The position numbers and the translations under genes were made by a program. The notes under the pieces are model-generated. The model made no database searches. It was given only the letters and a program-made list of their open reading frames with translations, and had not been told where the DNA came from. From positions 22,231-86,230 of the forward strand of contig JANJTP010000032.1 of the NCBI GenBank assembly GCA_024711025.1: DNA of 64,000 nt. The letters run 5' to 3'. The DNA is from Solirubrobacteraceae bacterium (lineage in GTDB: Bacteria > Actinomycetota > Thermoleophilia > Solirubrobacterales > Solirubrobacteraceae). Positions 1 to 8,784 of this stretch are shown piece by piece (positions within the stretch are counted from its first letter, which is position 1; each line of letters opens with the position of its first letter).

Positions 1-767
1 CGGGTGCGCAGCTCCTCGTTGAACTGGTCGACGAGGTTGCGACGGTGCGTCAGGATCAACACGCCGCCCGTGCGCGAGGCCTCGACGAAGCCCATGGCGG
101 CAACGGTCTTCCCGGCGCCCGTCGCGTGCTCGAACCAGAAGCGCTTGTCGGCATTCGGGTCTTCGGCCGCCGCCTGGTCGACGTCCTCGTCGGTCTCGTC
201 GGGTGCCTCCCAGGAGGCCTCGTCCTCGCCGGAGTCGCCGCGCTGGACCTCTTCCTCGTCCTCGTCCTCCGCGTGCTCGGCGTCGAGCGCCGCCAGTGCG
301 GCGGCAACCTCGGCGTCGTCCTCGGCGTCGTCGTGCGCCTCGTGCTCCTCGTCGACGGCCAGCACCGGTGCGGCCGTCGCGACGCTGCCGTTTCCGGCGG
401 CGGCGCCGTTGGCCGAGCGCATCCGGTCGGCCAGCAGCGCCGTCAGCGTGCCGGACAGCGCGTCGACCTGGTGCGGGTTGAGCGTCGTCCCGTCGGCGAG
501 CCTCGGCTCCTGCTCGCTGAGGATCCGCTCCAGCCCGAGCATCAGCGACCAGTCGCGACGCCACCGCGTGGAGGGGACCGCGTGGCCCGCTTCGAGCTCG
601 GAGAGCGCGTCGTCGAGCGCCATCCGGCGCGGTGTCCCGACGGCGAGCACGTCGGCCGCGCTCTCGCCGTCGTGCATGAACGCCTCACGCGCGAACGATG
701 CCGCGCGGGCGATGTCGGCAGGAGCCGGAACGGATGCGGCCTCGACGGCCGTCGGATCGTCAGCCAT
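1..767 (-). CDS. DEAD/DEAH-type superfamily II helicase, 5' part only (runs off the window)
   Basis: About 255 N-terminal residues are visible, read from an ATG at 767; the rest lies left of position 1. A Walker A-like motif, HATGAGKT, is followed by a strand and the sequence ILTHRRNLVDQF, which is the motif I/Ia arrangement of superfamily II DNA/RNA helicases that use ATP to translocate on nucleic acid. Between the N-terminal segment and the Walker motif lies a linker of about 100 residues rich in Ala, Asp and Glu, probably disordered. The remaining helicase motifs cannot be checked, so DNA repair, restriction or RNA roles remain open. It is divergent from the thioredoxin-like gene at 932. 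Confidence 0.8.
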   Translation of the reverse strand, partial: MADDPTAVEAASVPAPADIARAASFAREAFMHDGESAADVLAVGTPRRMALDDALSELEAGHAVPSTRWRRDWSLMLGLERILSEQEPRLADGTTLNPHQVDALSGTLTALLADRMRSANGAAAGNGSVATAAPVLAVDEEHEAHDDAEDDAEVAAALAALDAEHAEDEDEEEVQRGDSGEDEASWEAPDETDEDVDQAAAEDPNADKRFWFEHATGAGKTVAAMGFVEASRTGGVLILTHRRNLVDQFNEELRT

Positions 768-931
768 ATTGGCCAGGGCGTTCGAAAGGCGGGACGGAGC
801 GCGAAAACCGGCAGGCGCCTCGACCCGGGCGGCACGGCATCCGCCGGGCCTGACGCGGGAGATTCCTCCCTGCTGGGCGTGCCCCGCGTCGTAGCGAAGA
901 GGATACCGCACCGCTGTGCGATGCTCATTCG

Positions 932-1522
932 ATGCGCACAGCGCTGCTCTTCGCCGCCGTCATCGCCGTCGGCGCCGCGATCGGGATCGGCCTCAAGCAG
1001 GCTTCATCCGAGAGCGACTCGGCGATTCCCGCGCCCCGGAAGACCTCCGCGGACGAGATGCGCCGCCGGCTCGCCGGCTCGCCGGCGCCGCTCGCCGCGC
1101 TGCACGCCCAGGCCGGCGAGCTGCTGCCGGGCAGCCGCGGCGCCTTGCGCGCGCGCCTGCGTGCGCTGCGCGGGCACCCGGCGGTCGTGAACGTCTGGGC
1201 CTCGTGGTGCGGGCCGTGCCGCCAGGAGACCCCCGTGTTGCAGGAGGTGTCGCTCGATCGCGGGCGCGAGGTCGCGTTCATCGGCGTGAACCTGCGCGAC
1301 GACGCGGGCGCTGCCCGCCGCTTCCTGCGCAGGGCCCCCGTCAGCTACCCGAGCTACGAGGACCCCGACGGGCGGATCTACAACGACTACGGCCTGGCCG
1401 GCGCGCCGGCGACGATCTTCTACGACGCCCGCGGGCGCAAGGCGTACACGCACCAGGGGCCCTACCTGTCGACCGCGGACCTCGAGCGCGACATCGCGCG
1501 CTACGCCGGCGGCGCCGGATGA
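932..1522 (+). CDS. TlpA/ResA-like thioredoxin-fold protein, membrane anchored
   Basis: This 196-residue protein has an N-terminal hydrophobic segment (about residues 4-22) that acts as a signal or anchor, a low-complexity linker, and a thioredoxin domain from about residue 55. The redox motif WCGPC is present with Cys93 and Cys96, preceded by VVNVWASW as in TlpA/ResA proteins, and the cis-Pro region reads GAPATIFYD. Family knowledge places it outside the membrane, reducing or oxidising disulfides, for example during cytochrome c maturation. No cytochrome maturation gene is adjacent, so the client is unknown. The stop overlaps the next start (ATGA). Confidence 0.85.
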   Translation: MRTALLFAAVIAVGAAIGIGLKQASSESDSAIPAPRKTSADEMRRRLAGSPAPLAALHAQAGELLPGSRGALRARLRALRGHPAVVNVWASWCGPCRQETPVLQEVSLDRGREVAFIGVNLRDDAGAARRFLRRAPVSYPSYEDPDGRIYNDYGLAGAPATIFYDARGRKAYTHQGPYLSTADLERDIARYAGGAG

Positions 1523-1956
1523 GCGTCGCCGTGCGCCGCGCCGCGAGCCCGCGGGAGCTCGCCGCCGCGCTCGACCTGCGCGTCGAGGTCTTCTGCGACG
1601 AGCAGGGCGTCGCGGTCGAGGAGGAGGTCGACGGCCGCGACGGCGATGCGGTCCAGCTCGTCGCGCTCGACGGCGGCGAGCGGGTCGTCGGGACCTGCCG
1701 GCTGTTCGACGAGGGGGCGACGATGACCCTCGGCCGAATGGCGGTCGCGACCGGCGCGCGACGGCGCGGGGTCGCCTCGCTGCTGCTCGCTCGCGCCGAG
1801 GACGAGGCGCGCGCCGCCGGCGCGGAGCGGATCGCGCTCGGCGCCCAGCTGCTCGCGGTGAGCCTCTACGAGCGCTCCGGCTACGTGGTCACGGACGGCG
1901 AGCCCTACCTCGACGCCGGGATCGAGCACGTCCGAATGGAGAAGGTCGTTGGCTGA
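1519..1956 (+). CDS. GNAT-family N-acetyltransferase
   Basis: The start is the ATG overlapping the previous stop by 4 nt, giving 145 residues, a normal single-domain GNAT size. The N-terminal region contains VFCDEQGV, a motif common in ElaA-type GNATs, and the acetyl-CoA binding loop reads ARRRGVASLLL (motif A, R/Q-x-x-G-x-G/A). The enzyme transfers acetyl from acetyl-CoA to an amine; its substrate cannot be told from sequence. It is translationally coupled to the thioredoxin-like gene upstream and overlaps the GalT-like gene downstream by 8 nt. Confidence 0.85.
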   Translation: MSVAVRRAASPRELAAALDLRVEVFCDEQGVAVEEEVDGRDGDAVQLVALDGGERVVGTCRLFDEGATMTLGRMAVATGARRRGVASLLLARAEDEARAAGAERIALGAQLLAVSLYERSGYVVTDGEPYLDAGIEHVRMEKVVG

Positions 1957-2944
1957 GATCCGCCAGGACCCGCTCAGCGGGCGCAAGGCGATCATCGCCG
2001 ACGAGCGCTCGGACCGGCCCGGGGCCGGTCTCGAGCCGCCGCCCGCGGGTCGAGAGATCGATCCGGCGGGCGACCCGTTCCTGGAGGGCCACGAGGACCG
2101 CACTCCGCCTGAGCTCGATGCGCTCAGGCCGGACGGCTCGGCCCCCGGCGAGCCGGGCTGGCTGGTGCGGGTCGTGCCGAACCTCTACCCGGCATTCGAC
2201 GAGCAGGCGGCCGAGCCGCCGCGCGAGGCCCGCATCGACCTGTTCGCCGCGCGCGCGGCGCGGGGGAGACACGAGGTGATCGTCAACGCCCCCGGCCCGC
2301 TGGCGTCGCTCGGCGACCTGACGCAGGCGCAGCTCGAGCGTGCGATGGCGATGTGGCGCCGGCGCATCGGCCATCACGCGGAGCACGGCGCCGCGTGCGT
2401 GCACCTGTTCGTCAACGACGGGCGCGCGGCGGGCGCCTCCCTGCCGCACACCCACGCCCAGCTCGTCGCGCTGGACCAGGTTCCGCCGTACGTCGCGCGC
2501 GAGCGCGAGCGGTTCGGCGCGTATGCCACGAGCACCATGGGCGGCAACCTGCTCGGCGACCTGGTCCGCGAGGAGGTGCGCCTCGATCAGCGCGTCGTCG
2601 CGATCGACGACGAGGCGGTGCTGCTGACGCCTTACGCCTCCCCGTCGCCGTACGCACTGCTGCTGGCGCCGCGGCGCCCGGCGATGCGCTTCGAGGACGG
2701 GGGGCCGCTCTGCGCCGCGATGCTCGCGCGCGCGCTGGCGCTGCTGCGTGCGCGCTTCGGCGATCTGCCGGCGCTGAACCTCTGGTTGCGCACGGCGCCG
2801 CGAGGCGCCGACCACTACTGCTGGCGGATCGACCTCGCCCCGCGCCTCGGTCGCCCGGCCGGGCTCGAGCTCGGCACGGGGCTGGACCTCAACCCCGTCT
2901 CTCCGGAGCGTGCCGCGCGCGAGCTGCGCGCGGCCGGCGCATAG
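1949..2944 (+). CDS. Galactose-1-phosphate uridylyltransferase-like HIT-superfamily enzyme
   Basis: This 331-residue protein starts at a TTG inside the preceding gene and has the GalT layout: an N-terminal block DPLSGRKAIIADERSDRP, a central NDGRAAGASLPHTHAQL segment and a C-terminal catalytic-lobe remnant. LPHTHAQ is the HxHxQ active site, the first His-x-His forming the uridylylated intermediate in GalT. The family swaps UMP between UDP-glucose and galactose-1-phosphate; some relatives act as ADP- or UDP-sugar phosphorylases. No galK or galE lies nearby, so the physiological sugar is uncertain. Confidence 0.75.
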   Translation: MAEIRQDPLSGRKAIIADERSDRPGAGLEPPPAGREIDPAGDPFLEGHEDRTPPELDALRPDGSAPGEPGWLVRVVPNLYPAFDEQAAEPPREARIDLFAARAARGRHEVIVNAPGPLASLGDLTQAQLERAMAMWRRRIGHHAEHGAACVHLFVNDGRAAGASLPHTHAQLVALDQVPPYVARERERFGAYATSTMGGNLLGDLVREEVRLDQRVVAIDDEAVLLTPYASPSPYALLLAPRRPAMRFEDGGPLCAAMLARALALLRARFGDLPALNLWLRTAPRGADHYCWRIDLAPRLGRPAGLELGTGLDLNPVSPERAARELRAAGA

Positions 2945-2953
2945 CCTGGCGGC

Positions 2954-3883
2954 GTGCTCGCCGTCGCACTCGTAATCGTCGCCTCGATCGCGGTGGGTGC
3001 GGGCGCCGAGCGCCGCTGGGGCGAGCCGGCCCGGCGCGCCGGTCGGCGTGCGCTCGACCTGCTGATCTACGGGCTGCTGCCGGTGATCACGTTCTTCACC
3101 GTCTCGCACGTCGAGCTGACCGCCGGCGTCGGTGCGGGGCTGGCATTCGGCTGGGCCGAGAGGCTGGTGCCCCTGGTGCTCGCGTGGGCGATCGGCGAGC
3201 ACGTGCTGCGGCTGCCCAGGCCGGCGACCGGCGCGATCATGCTGTGCGTCGTCCTGGCGAACACCGGCTTCCTCGGCGTGCCGATCGTCGCGACGATGCT
3301 CGGCGGCGACCAGGCGATCGGCCAGGCGCTCACCTACGACATCGCGGTCAGCGGCCCGGCCCTGCTGCTCGTCGGCTTCGCGATCGGCGCGGCATACGGG
3401 ACGCGTGCGGGTGACACGCCGCGCGAGCGCCTCTCGGCGTTCCTCACCCGCAACCCGGCGCTCCTGGCGTTCGTGCTCGCGCTCGTCGCCCCCGAGGCCC
3501 TGACTCCGGACTGGGCTCGGGAGGCGATGCAGGTCACCGTCCTGGCGATCGCCCCGCTCGGCTTCTTCGCGCTCGGCGTGAACCTGATGCAGGAGCAGGA
3601 GGAGGGGGCGCGCGTCTTCCCGCCTCCGCTCGACGCGCCCGTCGCCGTCGTGCTCGGCCTGCGACTGCTGGTAGCCCCGGCCGTGATGCTCGCGCTCTCG
3701 ACCCTCGTCGTCCGCGTGCCCGATGCCTTCCTCGTCCAGGCGGCGATGTCCAGCGGCGTCAACGGCCTTGCCGTCGCGCACGTCTTCGGCCTGGACCTGC
3801 GGATCTACAGCGCTGCGCTCGCCTGGAGCACGGCGATCGTCCTCGGCGGGGCGACGCTCGTCTCCGTCGGCGGGCTCGCGTAG
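2954..3883 (+). CDS. AEC-family (auxin efflux carrier-like) transporter
   Basis: The 309-residue protein is almost entirely hydrophobic, with about ten predicted membrane spans arranged as two five-helix repeats, as in AEC carriers (Pfam Mem_trans). A conserved-looking segment, VVLANTGFLGVPIV, matches the cytoplasmic-helix break of the first repeat. The GTG start has a TAGCCT hexamer at 2942-2947, 6 nt upstream, suggesting a leaderless transcript. AEC proteins move organic anions, and the substrate here is unknown. Confidence 0.75.
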   Translation: MLAVALVIVASIAVGAGAERRWGEPARRAGRRALDLLIYGLLPVITFFTVSHVELTAGVGAGLAFGWAERLVPLVLAWAIGEHVLRLPRPATGAIMLCVVLANTGFLGVPIVATMLGGDQAIGQALTYDIAVSGPALLLVGFAIGAAYGTRAGDTPRERLSAFLTRNPALLAFVLALVAPEALTPDWAREAMQVTVLAIAPLGFFALGVNLMQEQEEGARVFPPPLDAPVAVVLGLRLLVAPAVMLALSTLVVRVPDAFLVQAAMSSGVNGLAVAHVFGLDLRIYSAALAWSTAIVLGGATLVSVGGLA

Positions 3884-3898
3884 ATACCCTCGCGCGCG

Positions 3899-4324
3899 GT
3901 GCGTGCGCTCGTCCAGAGGGTCTCCCGGGCGGCCGTCCGGGTCGACGGCGAGCAGGTCTCGTCGATCGGGCCCGGCCTGCTCGTGCTGCTGGGCGTCGCC
4001 CACGGCGACGACGAGCGAGCCTGCGATCGGCTCGCGGACAAGGTGCGCGCCCTGCGCGTGTTCGACGACGAGGGCGGGCGGATGAACGAGCCCCTCGGCG
4101 GGCGCGAGGTCCTGTGCGTGAGCCAGTTCACGCTCTACGGCGACGCGCGCCGCGGAAACCGTCCGAGCTTCGTCGCGGCGGCGCCGCCCCAGCTCGCGGA
4201 ACCGCTCTACGAGCGCTTCCGGGCGCGCCTCGGCGCGCAGGGCGGCGTGTTCGGCGCGCGTATGGAGGTCGAGCTGGTCGGCGACGGCCCGGTGACGCTG
4301 CTGCTCGAGTCGCCGGGGTCGTAG
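3899..4324 (+). CDS. dtd: D-aminoacyl-tRNA deacylase
   Basis: The 141-residue length is right for bacterial DTD. It begins MRALVQRVSRAAVRVDG, typical of the family, and carries SQFTLYGD, whose Ser-Gln-Phe-Thr line the chirality-rejecting pocket, and GDGPVTLLLE, matching the Gly-cis-Pro loop GPVT. The enzyme hydrolyses D-aminoacyl-tRNA and glycyl-tRNA-Ala mischarges in the cytoplasm. The GTG start lies 8 nt after TACCCT (3885-3890), consistent with leaderless transcription. Confidence 0.95.
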   Translation: MRALVQRVSRAAVRVDGEQVSSIGPGLLVLLGVAHGDDERACDRLADKVRALRVFDDEGGRMNEPLGGREVLCVSQFTLYGDARRGNRPSFVAAAPPQLAEPLYERFRARLGAQGGVFGARMEVELVGDGPVTLLLESPGS

Positions 4325-4334
4325 CCTGCCCGGC

Positions 4335-4973
4335 ATGCCACCCGAGAGTCGACCGGTCCCCCGCTTCGCCGCCGAGCCGCCGCACGAGCCGCTGCCGAGC
4401 GGTCGCCTGGCCGAGACGCTGCAGCAGGAGCTGCTCGGAGCCTGCCTCGCGATCGATCCCGGCGACGCCGGGGCGCTCGGCGAGGTCGGCGAGGTCGCCT
4501 GGTACCCGGAGCGCACCTGGCACGGCCGCACCTACGTGCCGGCGGTCGCGCACACGACCTCTGGGCTGGAGGTCTTCGGCTACGTGAGCTTCGTGCGCGG
4601 CGACGACTCGGACGGCGATCCGGCGGAGCTCTTCGCCCAGGCCGACGCGACCGGCGAGACGGCGGATGCCAACCCCGACTGGACGATCGACATCTGCGAC
4701 GAGGTCATCGGCGCATGGCACGGGGCGGACGGCGCCGTCGCCGCGATGACGCTCGTGTGGGGCCGGCCGCTGACGGGCGGCGAGGCGCGGATCGCAACCG
4801 CGGAGCTCGGCGGGACCTGCGTCGACCAGTGCCCACTCGAGGAGGGCCGCTTCACGCTGCTGGCGCCGGACGACTACGGCGGCGACACGCTCGAGGTGGC
4901 CGTCTGGGACGCGGCCTCGCGCGAGCTGGCGCGCGAGTCGCTCTACGCCGAGGACGAGGAGGACGAGGACTGA
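4335..4973 (+). CDS. Uncharacterised acidic protein
   Basis: I do not recognise this 212-residue protein. It lacks a signal peptide and membrane spans. It is acidic and ends in a Glu/Asp run, EDEEDED. A central region contains AWYPERTWHGRTYVPA and later TIDICDEVIGAWHG, which look like ordered globular sequence with many aromatic residues. The start is well supported: TAGCCT at 4322-4327 lies 7 nt before ATG, giving a probable leaderless transcript. It sits between dtd and a nitroreductase, with only 1 nt to the latter, so the two may be co-expressed. Confidence 0.7.
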   Translation: MPPESRPVPRFAAEPPHEPLPSGRLAETLQQELLGACLAIDPGDAGALGEVGEVAWYPERTWHGRTYVPAVAHTTSGLEVFGYVSFVRGDDSDGDPAELFAQADATGETADANPDWTIDICDEVIGAWHGADGAVAAMTLVWGRPLTGGEARIATAELGGTCVDQCPLEEGRFTLLAPDDYGGDTLEVAVWDAASRELARESLYAEDEEDED

Positions 4974-4974
4974 C

Positions 4975-5484
4975 ATGGAGCTCGAGGAGGCGATCCGCAA
5001 CCGGCGCACGCACAAGGCCTACGGTCCTGAGCCGGTCGACCCCGAGGTGCTCGCCGAGCTGCTCGACCTGGCGCGCTGGGCGCCCAACCACAACCTCACC
5101 AACCCGTGGCGCTTTCGCGTGCTCGGACCGGGGGCGCTGGATCGCCTCGAGCGCGCCGCAGGGCCCGAGGCGGGACCGAAGCTGCGTCGCGCGCCGACCC
5201 TGGTCGCGGTGTCGGTGCTGACGAGCCCCGACCCGGTCGCCGCGGCCGAGGACCGCGACGCGTCGGCGATCGCGGCATACATCGTGCTGCTGGCGGCGCA
5301 CGGCCGCGGCCTGGCCGGCTATTGGCGCACGCCGGCGGTCTTGCGCGAGCCGGCCGGACGCGAGGCGCTGCGGATCGACGAGGGGGAGCTGGTGCTCGGC
5401 CTCCTGCATCTCGGCACGCCGCGCCACGAGCCCCGCGCCCCGCGCCGCGCGCCGGCGCAGGACGTCGTGACCTGGCTGGACTGA
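4975..5484 (+). CDS. Nitroreductase-family FMN oxidoreductase
   Basis: This 169-residue protein has the family's N-terminal signature, AIRNRRTHKAYGPEPVD, where the Arg residues contact FMN phosphate, then LLDLARWAPNHNLTNPWRF, the FMN-binding segment typical of the YdjA/NfnB-like short nitroreductases. The C-terminal part, ELVLGLLHLGTP, matches the conserved hydrophobic strand of these homodimers. They reduce nitro, quinone or enone substrates using NAD(P)H; the natural substrate is not deducible. The ATG follows the previous stop after one base. Confidence 0.85.
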   Translation: MELEEAIRNRRTHKAYGPEPVDPEVLAELLDLARWAPNHNLTNPWRFRVLGPGALDRLERAAGPEAGPKLRRAPTLVAVSVLTSPDPVAAAEDRDASAIAAYIVLLAAHGRGLAGYWRTPAVLREPAGREALRIDEGELVLGLLHLGTPRHEPRAPRRAPAQDVVTWLD

Positions 5485-5514
5485 AGGGCGAGGGCTGCGA
5501 GTCGAAGGAGGGTG

Positions 5515-5541
5515 CCTGCCGACGGCGGGACCGTCGGCAGG
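5515..5541. terminator. Perfect 11-bp hairpin between convergent genes
   Basis: CCTGCCGACGG (5515-5525) is followed by a 5-nt loop and its exact complement, CCGTCGGCAGG (5531-5541). It lies between the converging nitroreductase and dppF ends, so it can serve as a bidirectional terminator. There is no long T tract, which is common for actinobacterial terminators. Confidence 0.7.
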
Positions 5542-5545
5542 CCGC

Positions 5546-6630
5546 TCATCCCGGTCGCACCGGCAGCCGGCCGGCGACCTCCTCGATCGTCAGGGGGAAG
5601 TGGCAGGCGGCGATGTTGCCGCCCTCCTTCACCTCCAGCGCCGGCTCCTCGCGCGAGCAGATCGGCTGCGCCTTGGGGCACCGGGGATGGAAGCGGCACG
5701 CCGCCGGCGGTGCGGTCGGCGAGGGGACGTCGCCGCCCAGCACCTGGCGGCGACGCAGCTTGGCGAGCTGTGGGTCGGGCACCGGGACGGCGCTGAGCAG
5801 CGCGCCGGTGTACGGATGACGGGGATGGGCGAAGAGCTGCTCGGCCGACGCCACCTCGACGATCTTGCCGAGGTACATGACGGCGACCCGATCGCACATG
5901 TGACGCACGACGCTGAGGTCGTGCGCGATGAAGAGGATCGTCAGGCCGAGCTCGCGCTGCAGGTCGCTCAGGAGGTTGATGATCTGCGCCTGGATCGAGA
6001 CGTCGAGCGCGGAGACCGGCTCGTCCGCGATCACGAGCCTGGGCTTCAGCGCGATCGCCCGCGCGACACCGATCCGCTGGCGCTGCCCGCCGGAGAACTC
6101 GTGCGGCAGGCGGTTGTAGTGCTCGGGATTGAGCCCGACCTGCTCCATCAGCCCCCGGACGCGCGCCCGGCGCCGGGTCTCGTCGCGCTCGATGCCGTGG
6201 ATGACGAACGGCTCGCCGATGATCGAGCCGGCCGTCTGGCGCGGGTTCAGGGACGAGTACGGGTCCTGGAAGATCATCTGCATGTCGCGCCGAAGAGCCA
6301 TCAGCTCGCGGCGCGATCGGTGGGTGATGTCCTCGCCGCGGTAGCGGATCGTCCCGGCCGTCGGCTCGAGCAGGCGCGTGACCAGGCGGGCCGTCGTCGA
6401 CTTGCCGCATCCCGACTCGCCGACCAGCCCGAGCGTCTCGCCCTCGCGCACGTCGAAGCTGATGCCGTCGACGGCGCGGACCGCGCCCGTCTCCCGCTGG
6501 AGCGGCCCCCGCCGCAGCGGGAAGCGCTTCTCGAGGTCACGGACCTCGACGAGCGCCGGCGCGCCCGCACCCACCGCAATCCCCGCCGCGCCCACGACCG
6601 CGTCGCCCACCGGCCCGGCCAGCCCGTCGG

Positions 6631-6634
<4 letters not shown>
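5546..6634 (-). CDS. Dipeptide/oligopeptide ABC transporter ATPase, DppF/OppF type
   Basis: This is the second of the two ATP-binding subunits, 362 residues from an ATG at 6634 that overlaps the dppD-like stop (ATGA). It has Walker [11 protein letters not shown]-loop [11 protein letters not shown], signature [14 protein letters not shown], Walker [13 protein letters not shown] and the switch His in IAHDLSVV. The C-terminal oligopeptide-transporter ATPase extension with a Cys-rich patch ([10 protein letters not shown], then CSREEP) probably binds an iron-sulfur cluster as in other DppD/OppF proteins. It powers peptide uptake with the permeases encoded upstream. Confidence 0.93.
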
Positions 6635-7722
<1,088 letters not shown>

Positions 7723-7723
7723 C

Positions 7724-8692
7724 TCAGTACCGGACCCGCGGATCGAGGTACGCGTAGACGATGTCGACGACGAGGTTCAGCGCGATGATGAAGAACGCGC
7801 CGATCAGCACGGTGCCCTGGACGATCGGCAGGTCGCTCTTCTGGATGGCGTCGAACGCGAGCCGGCCGATGCCCGGGATGTTGAAGACCGTCTCGGTGAG
7901 GATCGCCCCGCCGAGGAGGATGCCGAGGTCGAGCCCGAGGATCGTGACGATCGGCGTGATCGCCGAGCGCACCCCGTGGCGCAGGACGACGCGCCGCTCG
8001 GAGAGGCCCTTGGCCCGGGCGGTGCGGATGTAGTCCTCGTCAAGCACCTCCGACAGGTTGCCGCGCATGAAGCGGGCGTAGATCGCGGCGAACGAGGCGG
8101 CGAGGACCAGCCACGGCAGCAGCAGCGATCCGACCACCGCGATCGGCTCGCTGACGATGCTGCCGTCGGGCGGATAGCTGCCCGCGCCCTGGAATATCGG
8201 TATGACGCCGATCTCCTTCGAGAAGAGATAGAGCGAGACGAGCCCGAGCCAGTAGACCGGCGCGGATATCGCCAGCAGGGCGAGGCCCATCGCGAGCTTG
8301 TCCTGCCAGCGACCCCGCCGGATCGCGGACACGATCCCGATCGGTATCCCGACCAGCAGCCAGACGACCATCGCCCCGAGGGCGAGCGTCGCCGTCGCCG
8401 GCAGGCGGTCGAGGATCTCCTGCCGCACGCCGACCTGGTTCTGGTAGCTGTAGCCGAAGTCGAAGTGCAGCACGACGCCCTTCATGTACGTCAGGTACTG
8501 CTCCGGCTTGCTCTTGTCGAGCCCGAGCTGCCGGGTGATCGTCTGCACGAGCTCGGGGCTTGCGCTTCGCCCGGCCCGCAGGAGCACGGGGTCGGCCGAC
8601 GGCAGCACCGAGAAGATGGTGAAGTTGATGACGCTGATGACGGCCAGCAGCACCACCATCCACAACACCCGGCGCGTGATGAATCCGGCCAT
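7724..8692 (-). CDS. Peptide ABC transporter permease, DppB type
   Basis: The 322-residue protein has an N-terminal membrane segment (about residues 8-28), a large external loop, and a core of five further spans, as in DppB/OppB. The EAA-like cytoplasmic coupling loop reads IRTARAKGLSERRVVLRHG, the contact for the ATPases. It begins 92 nt after the substrate-binding protein gene, with a strong hairpin in the gap, which suggests that it is expressed at a lower level than the binding protein. Confidence 0.92.
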   Translation of the reverse strand: MAGFITRRVLWMVVLLAVISVINFTIFSVLPSADPVLLRAGRSASPELVQTITRQLGLDKSKPEQYLTYMKGVVLHFDFGYSYQNQVGVRQEILDRLPATATLALGAMVVWLLVGIPIGIVSAIRRGRWQDKLAMGLALLAISAPVYWLGLVSLYLFSKEIGVIPIFQGAGSYPPDGSIVSEPIAVVGSLLLPWLVLAASFAAIYARFMRGNLSEVLDEDYIRTARAKGLSERRVVLRHGVRSAITPIVTILGLDLGILLGGAILTETVFNIPGIGRLAFDAIQKSDLPIVQGTVLIGAFFIIALNLVVDIVYAYLDPRVRY

Positions 8693-8721
8693 CTGGCTCG
8701 TCTTTTGACTGGTGGGGCCAC

Positions 8722-8751
8722 GGGCCCCGCCGGCGTCTCGCGGCGGGGCCC
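8722..8751 (-). terminator. 11-bp GC hairpin between binding protein and DppB genes
   Basis: GGGCCCCGCCG (8722-8732) and its exact complement CGGCGGGGCCC (8741-8751) flank an 8-nt loop. The hairpin sits just 3' of the binding-protein gene inside the operon. It can protect the upstream mRNA from 3' decay or act as a partial terminator, a usual way to make far more binding protein than permease. Confidence 0.65.
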
Positions 8752-8784
8752 GCGCCCATCGTCATCTCGGTGTGACTAAAACCC

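Noticed and set aside
1889..4531. 880-codon open frame on the minus strand
   Set aside because: It lies antisense to GNAT, galT, the AEC transporter and dtd, which all have family motifs. The translation is Arg/Ala/Asp-rich without motifs, as expected for GC-rich shadow frames.
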